From the NCBI GenBank assembly GCA_014656495.1, contig BNCN01000004.1, forward strand, positions 62,001 to 126,000: 64,000 bases of DNA, given 5' to 3'. Each line of letters opens with the position of its first letter. Within the stretch, counting starts at the first letter, position 1. Under the pieces are notes generated by a model that was given only the letters and a program-made list of their open reading frames with translations, made no database searches and was not told where the DNA came from. Of this stretch, positions 14,866-23,688 are shown in pieces. The stretch is from Comamonas sp. KCTC 72670. Lineage in GTDB: Bacteria; Myxococcota; Myxococcia; Myxococcales; Myxococcaceae. A program made the translations under genes and the position numbers.

Positions 14866-17322
14866 ATGCGGGCGGAGGTCGAGTTCCTCAGTGGCGTCGC
14901 GCGGGGGTGGCGGGGCCGGGCGCAGGACGTCGTGGACGGACACCAGGCCCGGTCCTCGGTGCGGGCCGCGCCGGTCCACGTGACGGCCGTGTCCCCGGGC
15001 AGGCTGCTCATCCGGGGCGCACCGGAGGATACGGAGACGCTGCGCAAGCTGCTCGGCTGGCTGGAGGCGCGCCCCGAGGTCCAACTGGCCACGTGTCAGC
15101 GCGGCACGGGACGGGTCAACGTGCACTACCGCGACACCTCGCGCTTCCCGGGGGCCTTCGCGCTGAAGGTGCGGGACTTCGCCTTCACGCTGCACCAGCG
15201 GGCGCCCCGGCCCTTCCAGGTGGACGTGTCGCACGCGCTGCCGGGGCGCGTGCGCCTGGCCGTCCGCGGCCTGGATGACGACGACATCCTGAAGCTGGCG
15301 GCCTGGGCGGCCACTCAGGTGGGGGTCCACAAGGCGAGCGCCTCGCCCGCCATCCACTCGCTGGTGGTGACGTTCGACCCGGAGGTGGTCAACGCGCCCC
15401 GGCTGGTGGAGGCCTTGCGGGAGAGCGAGCCGTCCTCCTGGCCCGCGGCGCCCGCGCCTCCCCATCGCGAGTGGGTGGCCACGGCCTTCAACTCGGCCGT
15501 GCTCGCCGCGTGTTTCGTGGGAGCGGCGCCCGTGCCCGTCCTGGCCGCGGGGGTCGCGGCGACGGGGTTGCCGCTGGCGCAGCGCGCCTTCGAGTCCGTC
15601 GCCGAGCGGCGCATCACCGTGGACCTGCTCGACCTGGCGGCGGTGGGCGTGTCGCTGGCGACGGGCCAGGTGCAGACCGCCGCGCTCATCACGTGGCTGT
15701 TGGGCATTGGCGACCTGTTGATCGAGCGCAGCGCGGACCGGGCGCGCTCCGCCATCTCCCGGTTGATGCGGCTGGAGGTGCTGAACGCCTGGCGAATCCG
15801 AGCGGGCGGCGACGTGGAGCAGGTGCGGGCGGACCGGCTCAAGGAGGGAGACCTCATCGTCGTGCACTCCGGAGAGAGCGTCCCGGCCGATGGCACGGTG
15901 GAGGCGGGCACGGCCTGGGTGGACGAGAAGGCCCTGACGGGCGAGTCGGAGCCGCGCGTGCGCGAGGCGGGAGACCGGGTGCTGGCGGCGTCCGTCGTGG
16001 GCGAGGGCAGCATTCGCGTGCGGGTGCTGCGCGCGGGCGTGGAGACGACGGCGTCCAAGATCCTCCACATCCTGGAAGGCGCGGGCGCCAAGCCCATGAC
16101 GTTGCAGGCGCGCGTGGACAAGGTGGCCAACGGCATGGTGCTGCCGACCTTCGGCCTGGCCGGGGCCACGTGGCTGTGGACGCGTGAAGCGGCGCGGCCC
16201 ATCAGCATCCTCATCACCGACTTTGGCACGGGCGTCCGGATTGTCGTGCCCGCGAGCGCGCTGGTGGCGATGACGCTGGCGGCGCGGCAGGGCATCCTCA
16301 TCAAGGGCGCGCAGTACCTGGAGCGGCTGGCCCAGGCGGACACGGTGGTGTTCGACAAGACGGGCACCTTGACGCTGGGTGTCCCCGAGGTGGTGGACGT
16401 CATCCCCGCCGAAGGCTGGTCCGAGCATGAGGTGGTGTCCCTGAGCGCCGCGGCGGAGCTGCGCCAGTCCCACCCGGTGGCGGAGGCCGTGCGGCGGCAC
16501 GCCGAGGTGCTGGGCGTCCAGGTGCCCCAGCCCGACGCGGGGCTGGAGGAGTTCGTCCTGGGGCGTGGTGTCTGTGCCCAGGTGAACGGGCGCCGCGTGT
16601 GTGTGGGCAGCGTGCGCTGGATTCAGCAGCAGGGCGTGGACCCGGCGAAGGCCCGCGCGGCGCTGGTCCGGCCCGTGGACGACCAGTCATCCATCCTGTG
16701 GGTGACCGTGGACGGCCGACCCGCGGGGTGCATCGTCTATGTGGAGACGCTGCGGCCGGAGAGCGCCCGGGTGGTGCAGGCCCTGAAGGAGAACGGGCGC
16801 CGGCGCATCATCCTGCTCTCGGGCGACACGCCGGCCCGCGTGGCGGAGGTGGCGAAACGGTTGGGCGTGGACGAGGCCATCGCGGAGCTCCTCCCCGAGG
16901 ACAAGGCGACGCACGTGCGCTCACTGCGGCGCCAGGGCCGCATCGTCGCCATGGTGGGGGATGGCATCAATGACGCGCCCGCGCTGGCGCTCGCCGACGT
17001 GGGCATCTCGCTGCGCGGCGCGACGGACGTGGCGCTGGAGACGGCGGACGTGGTGCTGCTGCGGGGAAGCCTGGATGACCTGCTGGTGGCCTTCGCCGCG
17101 GGCGAGGACACGTTGATCCGCGTGCGCAGGGGCCTGGGCCTGGTGCTGGTGCCCAATGCCGTGGCCATGGTGCTCGCGGCGCTGGGCCTGCTGCCTCCCG
17201 CCGCCGCGGCCATGGTGAACAATGGCTCCACGGTGGCGGCGGGCCTGGTCGCGTTGGCCCCGCTGTTCCGTCAGGCGCGCGCGGCCCGGCGTGAGGATGC
17301 TGCAGGGGCGGCGAATCACTGA
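14866..17322 (+). CDS. P1B-type cation ATPase with DFGTG in place of CPC
   Basis: 818 residues. Two N-terminal HMA-like modules without CxxC occupy about residues 35-190 (the second begins HALPGRVRLAV). Then come membrane helices, the actuator domain with ALTGES, the phosphorylation loop VFDKTGTLT (Asp497), the P1B-specific His-Pro pair in SHPVAEA, and the hinge GDGINDAPA. These show a catalytically complete P1B ATPase. In the transmembrane metal site, where CPCALG-like sequence is expected, it reads TDFGTGVRIVVP (residues 452-456 DFGTG). The transported ion is therefore not the usual Cu, Zn or Cd set, or is bound by carboxylate. It is last in an operon of membrane accessories. Confidence 0.9.
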   Translation: MRAEVEFLSGVARGWRGRAQDVVDGHQARSSVRAAPVHVTAVSPGRLLIRGAPEDTETLRKLLGWLEARPEVQLATCQRGTGRVNVHYRDTSRFPGAFALKVRDFAFTLHQRAPRPFQVDVSHALPGRVRLAVRGLDDDDILKLAAWAATQVGVHKASASPAIHSLVVTFDPEVVNAPRLVEALRESEPSSWPAAPAPPHREWVATAFNSAVLAACFVGAAPVPVLAAGVAATGLPLAQRAFESVAERRITVDLLDLAAVGVSLATGQVQTAALITWLLGIGDLLIERSADRARSAISRLMRLEVLNAWRIRAGGDVEQVRADRLKEGDLIVVHSGESVPADGTVEAGTAWVDEKALTGESEPRVREAGDRVLAASVVGEGSIRVRVLRAGVETTASKILHILEGAGAKPMTLQARVDKVANGMVLPTFGLAGATWLWTREAARPISILITDFGTGVRIVVPASALVAMTLAARQGILIKGAQYLERLAQADTVVFDKTGTLTLGVPEVVDVIPAEGWSEHEVVSLSAAAELRQSHPVAEAVRRHAEVLGVQVPQPDAGLEEFVLGRGVCAQVNGRRVCVGSVRWIQQQGVDPAKARAALVRPVDDQSSILWVTVDGRPAGCIVYVETLRPESARVVQALKENGRRRIILLSGDTPARVAEVAKRLGVDEAIAELLPEDKATHVRSLRRQGRIVAMVGDGINDAPALALADVGISLRGATDVALETADVVLLRGSLDDLLVAFAAGEDTLIRVRRGLGLVLVPNAVAMVLAALGLLPPAAAAMVNNGSTVAAGLVALAPLFRQARAARREDAAGAANH

Positions 17323-17365
17323 CTCCGTGCGCGGGAGTATCTTCCGCCCGCGTGGATGCGCTGCC

Positions 17366-17396
17366 CTCCGCGAGCAGGGCATGCCTGCTCGCGGAG
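17366..17396. terminator. Strong bidirectional terminator hairpin
   Basis: A perfect 13-bp stem (CTCCGCGAGCAGG and its complement) around a GCATG loop lies between the converging ATPase and cytochrome genes. There is no long U-tract on either side, so termination may be assisted, but stem length and position make this the clearest terminator in the window. Confidence 0.75.
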
Positions 17397-17411
17397 CGCC
17401 TTGCCGGTGCG

Positions 17412-19169
17412 CTACGGCGTGGTGTCGAGGCTCTTCAGGAACTCGACCACGTCCATTCGCTGCGCCGCGTCCGCGACGTAGAATGCGTGCGGCGCGGCGG
17501 GCCCGCGGCTCGGGTCGAGCAACGCGTCCAGTGAGGCCACCGAGCTGTCATGGAGGAAGTTGGGCTTGCGCGCCAGGTCCAGCAGCAGCGGCATGGCGCT
17601 GCCTCGCGGCTGGCCTCGGCGGCTGGCATCCACGACCACCGTCTTGTCGTCGAAGATGGTGGAGACGTCATTCTGGATGGGGTCGAAGGCCATGGGCCGG
17701 AAGGGGAGCTGTACCGGCCGTTCCGCCAGGATGACGGGTGTGTAGTTCGCAAGGAGCTGGTTCATGGGCACGATGAAGCTGGGCACGCGCCGGTTCGGGT
17801 CCACGTTGTGGCATTGGACGCAGCTCCCCGTGCGGAACACCTCCTTGCCGCGCATGGCGGCCGCGGCGTCGAAGCCCATGGCCTTGGGGGCCTGCAGGCT
17901 GTCGGTGTATGCGTTGAGGTCCCGGAGCTTCTGCTCGTCCACGCGGCGGCCCACTGGGAAGGCCTCGTCGCCCGGCGTTCCCATGGTGGAGGCCGTCACA
18001 TAGGGGAAGCCTTCACCCACCACGCCTCCAGGGCCGATGACGCCCGTCTCCTGGAGAATCTGGAGGTAGTCGTCCGCCATCTCCTGGCCCGCGGCCTCGC
18101 CGCCGAGCGCCATGAGGAACATCCGGCCGCCTTCCGTCACCAGGCTCGTGGGGTCGAGCAGCACCGTGTAGACGAGGTTGTTGAAGTTCTCGAGCCTGGC
18201 GACGTCCCCGGGCGTGCCGAAGGGCGCGGCCAGGTCCGTGCGGAAGAAGGGCGCGATGTGCTGCGGCGCGCCCGTGCCATCCGGAGCGTCGTCGAAGCTG
18301 CCGATGGGGTAGTAGTTCGGGTTGCTCAGGTAGGCGTCGACCTCTTCCTCGGTGGAGGCCTCCGTCAGCCCCATCTCCGAGGGCGCGCGGCCAATCGAGG
18401 TGTCCCCGTTGGCCGTCAGCTTCACCTGGGTCAGTGGGTAATAGGCCCTCGAGTTCGCCGCGAGCGCGAGGATGGCGCCGACATTGAGCGTGTGCGGCGT
18501 GGGCCCGTCGATGCGCTTGCCCACCGAGCCCCCTTCGGGGATGGCGAGCACGCTGCCATCGGTGATGGCGTGACAGAGGGCACAGGACACACCCACCTGG
18601 TCACCGCTGGCAACGTCGAGCACGCCGTCTCCGTTGGTGTCCTTGACCACCACGCCAAGCACCGCGTTGGCATTGAGGAGCTTCAGCGTCGTCTCGGGGT
18701 CGTTGAGCAGCGGCCCATCGGTCCCCTGCGCCGCCAGCTCCGCGGCCACGGCCTGCTGGGTGGCGGGGTCCAGCGCCTCCACGTCCACGCTCAGGCCCGC
18801 CATCAACGCTTGCTTGGGCGTGAGTCCCGCGGCGACGATGCCTTCGGGCAGCCGCAGGGCGTTCGTCCAGAAGCCCTCGTTTCCGAACGTCTCGAAGCGG
18901 AAGACCTGCTGGCCAGAGGCCGGGTCTCCGACTTCATGTGGGAAGTCCGGCCCCTGATCCGCGGGGCCGTCCGAGCCTTGTGTCCCGGCATCGGAGCCCG
19001 CGTCCATGTCATCACCTGCGTCCGTGCCCGCATCTGTCCCCGCGTCGAGGTTCGGCGGGGGTTCGGGTGGGGTTGCGTCATCGCTACAGCCGGAGGAGAC
19101 CGCGACCAGGCAGGCGCAGAGCGCGCGCGCCGTCCAGCGCCGGCGGGCGCGGAAAACATCGGGTTTCAA
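17412..19169 (-). CDS. Two-haem cytochrome c lipoprotein
   Basis: About 585 residues. No ATG is available; the TTG at 19169 has AAAGGA at good spacing, and a TTG at 19187 would add six residues. A basic N-terminus and hydrophobic stretch end in VAVSSGC, a lipobox, followed by an Asp-Ala-Gly repeat linker typical of myxobacterial lipoproteins. Two haem-attachment motifs are seen, CALCH and CVQCH, about 260 residues apart. Length and spacing are unlike small cytochromes and recall the long di-haem peroxidase/MauG-like group, but no further active-site residue can be assigned. It is likely an outer-envelope electron-transfer or peroxidase protein. Confidence 0.8.
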   Translation of the reverse strand: MKPDVFRARRRWTARALCACLVAVSSGCSDDATPPEPPPNLDAGTDAGTDAGDDMDAGSDAGTQGSDGPADQGPDFPHEVGDPASGQQVFRFETFGNEGFWTNALRLPEGIVAAGLTPKQALMAGLSVDVEALDPATQQAVAAELAAQGTDGPLLNDPETTLKLLNANAVLGVVVKDTNGDGVLDVASGDQVGVSCALCHAITDGSVLAIPEGGSVGKRIDGPTPHTLNVGAILALAANSRAYYPLTQVKLTANGDTSIGRAPSEMGLTEASTEEEVDAYLSNPNYYPIGSFDDAPDGTGAPQHIAPFFRTDLAAPFGTPGDVARLENFNNLVYTVLLDPTSLVTEGGRMFLMALGGEAAGQEMADDYLQILQETGVIGPGGVVGEGFPYVTASTMGTPGDEAFPVGRRVDEQKLRDLNAYTDSLQAPKAMGFDAAAAMRGKEVFRTGSCVQCHNVDPNRRVPSFIVPMNQLLANYTPVILAERPVQLPFRPMAFDPIQNDVSTIFDDKTVVVDASRRGQPRGSAMPLLLDLARKPNFLHDSSVASLDALLDPSRGPAAPHAFYVADAAQRMDVVEFLKSLDTTP

Positions 19170-19363
19170 GGGAGGCCATCCTTTCAATGCATGACTTCAA
19201 CGGGCGCGCGAGTTCGCGCCGCGAGATGTCTATGCATGCCCCTCCCGAGAGGAGTTCTCCTGCCCTGTCTCGGACACGGCCGCGTCGTACCGCGGACGGG
19301 GCAGGGGCGTGGGATGGCCTCGGCTGTCCGCTCCATGAAGCGGAGGGCCCCCGAAGCGCCGGG

Positions 19364-19855
19364 TCAGGGCCGGGGCTTCACGTCGGTGTTCTGCCCCGCG
19401 AGGATGCGCCACTGGCCGTCCACGGCCTTCATGACGTAGCGCATCTGCGTGCGCAGCACGCCGGGCTCGGTGTTCTGGACGCCGGGCGGCAGGCCGGGGT
19501 GGCCCGTCACCTCGTGCGTCGTGTCGACGATGGCGAGGCCGTCCTGGATGAAGGTGACCTTCCGCACGGTGACCTGGCTCTGGCTGCCCTTGAAGATGCT
19601 CTCGAAGATGCCTGCGTGACGCCGCTGGATTTCGTCGCGGCCCTCGAAGACGGTGCCCACGATGTTGATGAACGCGGCATCCGTCGCGAAGTCCTTGGAC
19701 CAGGCAGCGGCATCCTGCCGGTTCCAGGCCTCCGTCTGGTCGCTCACGAGCTGCAGGATGGCGGCCTCGCCCGGCGGCGCACCGGTGGTGGCGCAGGCGG
19801 AGGCCATCAGCAGGGAGACGGCCAGGAGGGGGAACGTCGCGAGGCGGCGGAGCAT
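19364..19855 (-). CDS. Exported SnoaL/DUF4440-like (SgcJ/EcaC) domain protein
   Basis: 163 residues. The signal sequence LLAVSLLMASACATTG gives a lipobox (SAC). The rest fits the NTF2-like cone fold: AWNRQDAAAWSKDFATDAAFIN, then GRDEIQRRHAGIFESIF, and a final WRILAGQNT strand. Members have varied or unknown roles. It is monocistronic, and nothing in the context suggests a substrate. Confidence 0.8.
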   Translation of the reverse strand: MLRRLATFPLLAVSLLMASACATTGAPPGEAAILQLVSDQTEAWNRQDAAAWSKDFATDAAFINIVGTVFEGRDEIQRRHAGIFESIFKGSQSQVTVRKVTFIQDGLAIVDTTHEVTGHPGLPPGVQNTEPGVLRTQMRYVMKAVDGQWRILAGQNTDVKPRP

Positions 19856-19940
19856 GGTGGGGCCTTCTTTCAGGAAAAGCCGGTTGTCAGGGCGAACCCC
19901 ATAACACGGCCGGCTCCTCCTGAAAGAGACCCGGTATGGC

Positions 19941-20078
19941 TCAGGCGTCAGGCTTCGTGTGCTCCGCGCCCTTCCGCATCTTCTCGCGGATGCTGAGCCT
20001 CGAGCTCCACAGCGCGGGTGTCACCACCACGATGAGCAAGGTCAGCCCCACGGTTCCCAGCAACAGCTCCCAGAACAT
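19941..20078 (-). CDS. 45-residue single-helix membrane protein
   Basis: Translation from the ATG at 20078 starts MFWELLLGTVGLTLLIVVVT, giving one membrane helix, then a basic/acidic tail (SIREKMRKGAEHTKPDA) before TGA. The high third-position GC and clean start suggest a real small gene. It lies 71 bp downstream of a His/Cys-rich exported protein in the same direction. Function unknown. Confidence 0.5.
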   Translation of the reverse strand: MFWELLLGTVGLTLLIVVVTPALWSSRLSIREKMRKGAEHTKPDA

Positions 20079-20149
20079 GTCCACGTCACGACTCCATCGT
20101 CATTGATTCGAGAAAACAGCGCGTTCGGCATGGGCTCGAAGCGCTCGGC

Positions 20150-20554
20150 TCAAATCAGCAACGTGCGGACGCGAAGGTAGACAGGGGGGCCCTGGCCCTG
20201 GGGGACCTCCCAGCGCGCGAAGGCGGGCAGGGGCCTGGGCGGGGCGGGCGGACTGGGCAGCCAGACGGCCGGCACCAGGGTATGCGGGGCGTGGATGAGG
20301 GGCGCGTGGCTGGCGGAGCCCGCCTCGGTGGGCGCGGGCAGGTCCCAGTGAGGCGCGTCGCAGCAGTGCGCATGCAGCACGGGCTCGCCGCGCGCGGCGG
20401 CCTCGGAATGCACCGCCCCGTGGGGACACTTGCAGACGCTGGATTTCCGCTGGACCTGCTTCTCGCAGTAGTGCCCCAGGCCGGCCGCGCCGCTGGCGAC
20501 GGTTTGCCAGAGGAGCAGCAGCGCGAGCGCGAGGATTCGCGAAAGCCCAGACAC
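20150..20554 (-). CDS. Exported Cys/His-rich small protein
   Basis: About 134 residues from the GTG at 20554 (the frame is open to 20614). An N-terminal hydrophobic signal (ILALALLLLWQTVASGAAG) precedes a cluster of metal-type ligands: HYC, CKCPHG, VHSEA, LHAHCCDAPHW, with further His downstream, then a Pro-rich tail. The spacing suggests metal (for example copper) or redox binding in the periplasm or outer membrane. No family recognised; binding is inferred. Confidence 0.55.
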   Translation of the reverse strand: MSGLSRILALALLLLWQTVASGAAGLGHYCEKQVQRKSSVCKCPHGAVHSEAAARGEPVLHAHCCDAPHWDLPAPTEAGSASHAPLIHAPHTLVPAVWLPSPPAPPRPLPAFARWEVPQGQGPPVYLRVRTLLI

Positions 20555-20682
20555 GATGGGCTTTCTATATGCCGGCGGAGGGGCCTCCGCAACGCGCACC
20601 GGGCGGCGGCCCACGAGAGCACGGCCCGCCCTTACGGACCCGATTCGCGATGCTCACACCGCCCGGCGCCTGGGTGCCGGCT

Positions 20683-21171
20683 TCAGGCCTTGGCCTTTTC
20701 GCCGCCGCGTTCGCCACCTACCTTGATGCGCTTGGGTTGGTCCTCGGTCTTCTTGGGGATGCGGACCTGGAGGACGCCGTTCTTGAAGTCCGCCTGCACG
20801 TCGTCGGTGTTCACGCCGCGGGGCAGGGTGAAGACGCGGTTGAACGAGCCGTAGTTGCGCTCGTAGGTGTAGAAGCGGTCGCCCTCCTCGCGGCGCTCCT
20901 CCTCCCGCTTGCCGCTGATGGTGAGCCGGTTCTCCGCGAGGGTGATCTCGAGGTCCTTCTCCTCCACGCCGGGGATGTCCGCCTTGAAGATGAAGGCGTC
21001 CTTCGTCTCCTTCACCTCGAAGTCCGGGGCGAACTCCCCTTCGGTGCCACCCGGGCGGGTGAGCATCCGGCCCAGGTCGAAGCCCAGCAGGTCCTGCATG
21101 CGCTCGAAGGGGTCCCAGCCGCGTTGGGGGCCCAGCATGCCTCCGCCTCTCCGGGCAGGTAGGTCGGCCAT
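20683..21171 (-). CDS. Small heat shock protein, Hsp20/alpha-crystallin family
   Basis: 162 residues. A Gly/Arg-rich N-terminus with WDPFERMQDLLGFD is followed by the alpha-crystallin domain: FEVKETKDAFIFKADIPGV, LTISGKREEE, FNRVFTLPRGV and FKNGVLQVRIPK. It is an ATP-independent cytosolic holdase that keeps unfolding proteins soluble. It is monocistronic with a 136-bp upstream gap that should hold its promoter; no CIRCE-like palindrome was seen there. Confidence 0.95.
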   Translation of the reverse strand: MADLPARRGGGMLGPQRGWDPFERMQDLLGFDLGRMLTRPGGTEGEFAPDFEVKETKDAFIFKADIPGVEEKDLEITLAENRLTISGKREEERREEGDRFYTYERNYGSFNRVFTLPRGVNTDDVQADFKNGVLQVRIPKKTEDQPKRIKVGGERGGEKAKA

Positions 21172-21307
21172 GAGTGTGTCTCCTTTCGCGCGTGACGGAT
21201 GTCACGCCGGGTTCGACACACACGGTAGGGAGGCGCTGGCTCGCGGTGAGGCACCGGGCAGTGCTCCGGTGTCTCGCCGCGCTCTGGGGTTCACCGTCCC
21301 GGCGGCG

Positions 21308-22564
21308 TCACGCCCCTTCGGCGTATTGACGGCGGTGGTCGCGAATCTCCGTCAGCCGGAAGGCACCCGGAGCGGGGGCCACGGCCTCGGGCGCGTCCGC
21401 GGGGAGCTTCATCAACCGCTCGTACTCCTCGATGGAGATGCGCTCGCGCTTCGCCAGCACCGTGTCCAGGTCCGCCTTGGCCATCCGCTCGGCCGCCTTC
21501 TCGCCCACGGTGCCGGAATAGAACTCCGCCGCGCAGCCACTGCCGTAGGACAGCAGGCCCATGCGCTGCCCCGCGAGCGCGCCGGCCTCGCGGTGGAGCA
21601 GCCCCGCCAGCGCCAGGTAGAGCGACGCCGTGTACACGTTGCCGATCCGCGAGTTCAGCCCCAGGGACGACGCCACCTGCGCGTCGTAGCTCGCGGCGGA
21701 CTTCGCCGCTTCTTCCCGCGCCTCGGGCGTCAGGTCCTTGCCGCTCGGTGCATCCTCCAGGTCACAGAGCCGAAGCTGCGTGTGCGCCTTGCGGGCCATC
21801 TTGCAGAAGGGCACGTGGTAGGCGATGCGCGCGAGCTGCTCGCCGGGCTGCGTGTCCGACCAGCGCACCAGTCCCGCCGCCACCGCCTTCTCGCGCCAGC
21901 CCCGGTACGCGCCGGACAGGGCCTCCAGGTAGCAGGTGATGGAGTAGTGCCCATCCACGAGCGCCTCCCGCCGGCCCACCGGCCGCCAGAAGTCATACAC
22001 GTCCATGGTGCACACGCCGTTGAGGCCCACGTCGAGGGCCAGCAGGTCGGGCTGCTCGGAGACGAGCAGGGCCACCGCGCCGCCGCCCTGCGTGGGCTCG
22101 CCAGCGGTGTTGAGCCCGTAGCGCGCGATGTCCGAACAGATGACCACGGCCACCTTGCCCGCGCCGGCGCCGGAGGCAATCCACTCCACCGCCGCCATCA
22201 GCCCGGCGGTGCCGCCGTAGCACGCGTGCTGGGTGTCATACGTGCGCATGGTGCGCGGCAGCTTCAGCAGGCCCTGCACGTGCGAGGCGACCGGCTTCGA
22301 GTGGTCGATGCCCGTCTCGGTGCCCACCACCAGCATGCCGATGCGCGACGTGTCCACGTCCTGCTGACGAATCAGGCGCGCCGCCGCGGTGGCCGCCAGC
22401 GCCACGGTGTCCTCGCCCGGGTCGTTGACCGCCATCTCCTTCGCGCCCAGTCCGGCCGTGTACTTCGCCGGGTCCACGCCCCGGGCCCGGGCCAGGTCCT
22501 CGATGTCCACGTACCGGGACGGCACCGCGACCGCCAACGCTTCGATTCCCACGCGCTTCTTCAT
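21308..22564 (-). CDS. mvaS: Hydroxymethylglutaryl-CoA synthase of the aib operon
   Basis: 418 residues, thiolase-fold. The nucleophile is in TQHACYGGTAG (Cys115). It makes HMG-CoA from acetyl-CoA and acetoacetyl-CoA, the entry step of both the mevalonate pathway and the alternative isovaleryl-CoA route known from Myxococcus xanthus. It is the last gene of the aibR-aibA-aibB-aibC-mvaS series, 49 bp after aibC, which supports the second role. It is full length with an ATG at 22564. Confidence 0.93.
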   Translation of the reverse strand: MKKRVGIEALAVAVPSRYVDIEDLARARGVDPAKYTAGLGAKEMAVNDPGEDTVALAATAAARLIRQQDVDTSRIGMLVVGTETGIDHSKPVASHVQGLLKLPRTMRTYDTQHACYGGTAGLMAAVEWIASGAGAGKVAVVICSDIARYGLNTAGEPTQGGGAVALLVSEQPDLLALDVGLNGVCTMDVYDFWRPVGRREALVDGHYSITCYLEALSGAYRGWREKAVAAGLVRWSDTQPGEQLARIAYHVPFCKMARKAHTQLRLCDLEDAPSGKDLTPEAREEAAKSAASYDAQVASSLGLNSRIGNVYTASLYLALAGLLHREAGALAGQRMGLLSYGSGCAAEFYSGTVGEKAAERMAKADLDTVLAKRERISIEEYERLMKLPADAPEAVAPAPGAFRLTEIRDHRRQYAEGA

Positions 22565-22613
22565 CGGAGTCCTCGATTCCTTGTCGTGCTCTGGATTCCA
22601 GCCGCCGCTTCGC

Positions 22614-23651
22614 TCACGCCTCGGGGGGCACCAGCACCAGCCGGCCCGCCACCTCGCGGTTCTCCAGGCGGAAGTGCGCCTTCGCGGCCTCCGCCAGGGG
22701 CACCGCGTCCGTCACGAACTGCCGCACGCCGCCGGTGGCCGTGAGGCGCAGGGCCTCGTCCAGCTCCTCCTGCGTGGTGGCATAGGCGCCCAGGATCTCC
22801 AGCTCCTTGACGATGACGAGCCCGGGGTTGAGCTGCACCATGCCCGACTCCAGGTTGCCCACCACCACCACGCGTCCACCCGGCGCCATGGCCTTCAGCG
22901 TCTGGTCGAAGGTGGCGCTGCCCACGATTTCGACGGCCACGTCCACGCCCGCGCCCTGGGTGCGCTTGCGCACGTCCGACGCGAAGTCCAGGCCGCGCGA
23001 GACGATGACCTCGTCCGCGCCCGCCTCCTTGAGCGCCCGCACCTTGGCCTCGCTGGACGTCACCGCGATGACGCGCGCGCCGTCCAGCCGCGCCAGCTGC
23101 ACGGAGGACAGGCCCACGCCGCCGCTGGCGCCGGTGATGAGCACCGTCTCACCCGCGCGGACGCGGCCCCGCGTGCGCACGGTGTGCACCGCCGTGCCCG
23201 TGGTGCAGCACACCGTCGCCGCCTCGTTCCAGGGCAGGGACGCGGGCACCCGGCCCAGGCCGCGCACGGGCGCCACCATGAACTGCGCGTAGCCGCCCTG
23301 GAGCTCCTCGCCGAAGAACCGGTTGTCCGTCTTGCAGAGGCTGTTGCGGCCCGACTTGCACAGCGCGCACTCGCCGCAGGACATGCGCTGCAGCGTCGCC
23401 GCGCGGTCACCCGTCTTCCAACCCGGCGTGTCCGGGCCGACCTCAATCACCTCGCCCGCGGCCTCGTGGCCCAGGATGGCGGGCACGCTGGTGCGGGGCA
23501 GGTTGCCGCGGCGGTTGATGACGTCGTGGTAGCAGACGCCACAGGCGTGCACGCGGAGCAGGACTTCTCCACGCCCGGGGCGGGGCATGGCGACGGTCTC
23601 CATCTTCAGGTTGCCCGCTTCACCAAAGCTGCGCAGAACGACGGCTTTCAT
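22614..23651 (-). CDS. aibC: Zinc-dependent medium-chain dehydrogenase AibC
   Basis: 345 residues from the ATG at 23651 (the frame is open to 23759). It has the catalytic zinc region HACGVCYHD and GHEAAGEV, four structural-zinc Cys in CGECALCKSGRNSLC, and the dinucleotide fold TGASGGVG. In M. xanthus AibC reduces 3,3-dimethylacrylyl-CoA to isovaleryl-CoA, the last step of the alternative route. Assignment rests on family plus exact gene order. It starts 37 bp after aibB. Confidence 0.9.
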   Translation of the reverse strand: MKAVVLRSFGEAGNLKMETVAMPRPGRGEVLLRVHACGVCYHDVINRRGNLPRTSVPAILGHEAAGEVIEVGPDTPGWKTGDRAATLQRMSCGECALCKSGRNSLCKTDNRFFGEELQGGYAQFMVAPVRGLGRVPASLPWNEAATVCCTTGTAVHTVRTRGRVRAGETVLITGASGGVGLSSVQLARLDGARVIAVTSSEAKVRALKEAGADEVIVSRGLDFASDVRKRTQGAGVDVAVEIVGSATFDQTLKAMAPGGRVVVVGNLESGMVQLNPGLVIVKELEILGAYATTQEELDEALRLTATGGVRQFVTDAVPLAEAAKAHFRLENREVAGRLVLVPPEA

Positions 23652-23688
23652 CACAGGTCTCCGTGAATCAATCCAAGACAGAAGAGGT

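Noticed and set aside
13552-16500. A 982-codon minus-strand frame opposite the P-type ATPase
   Set aside because: Shadow of the ATPase, whose motifs are unambiguous; translation is His/Arg/Gln-rich without structure.
21308-22564. HMG-CoA synthase as a beta-branching enzyme of the PKS cluster
   Set aside because: It is co-transcribed with aibC, aibB, aibA and aibR, 17 kb from the PKS, and no ECH or decarboxylative KS partner is present.
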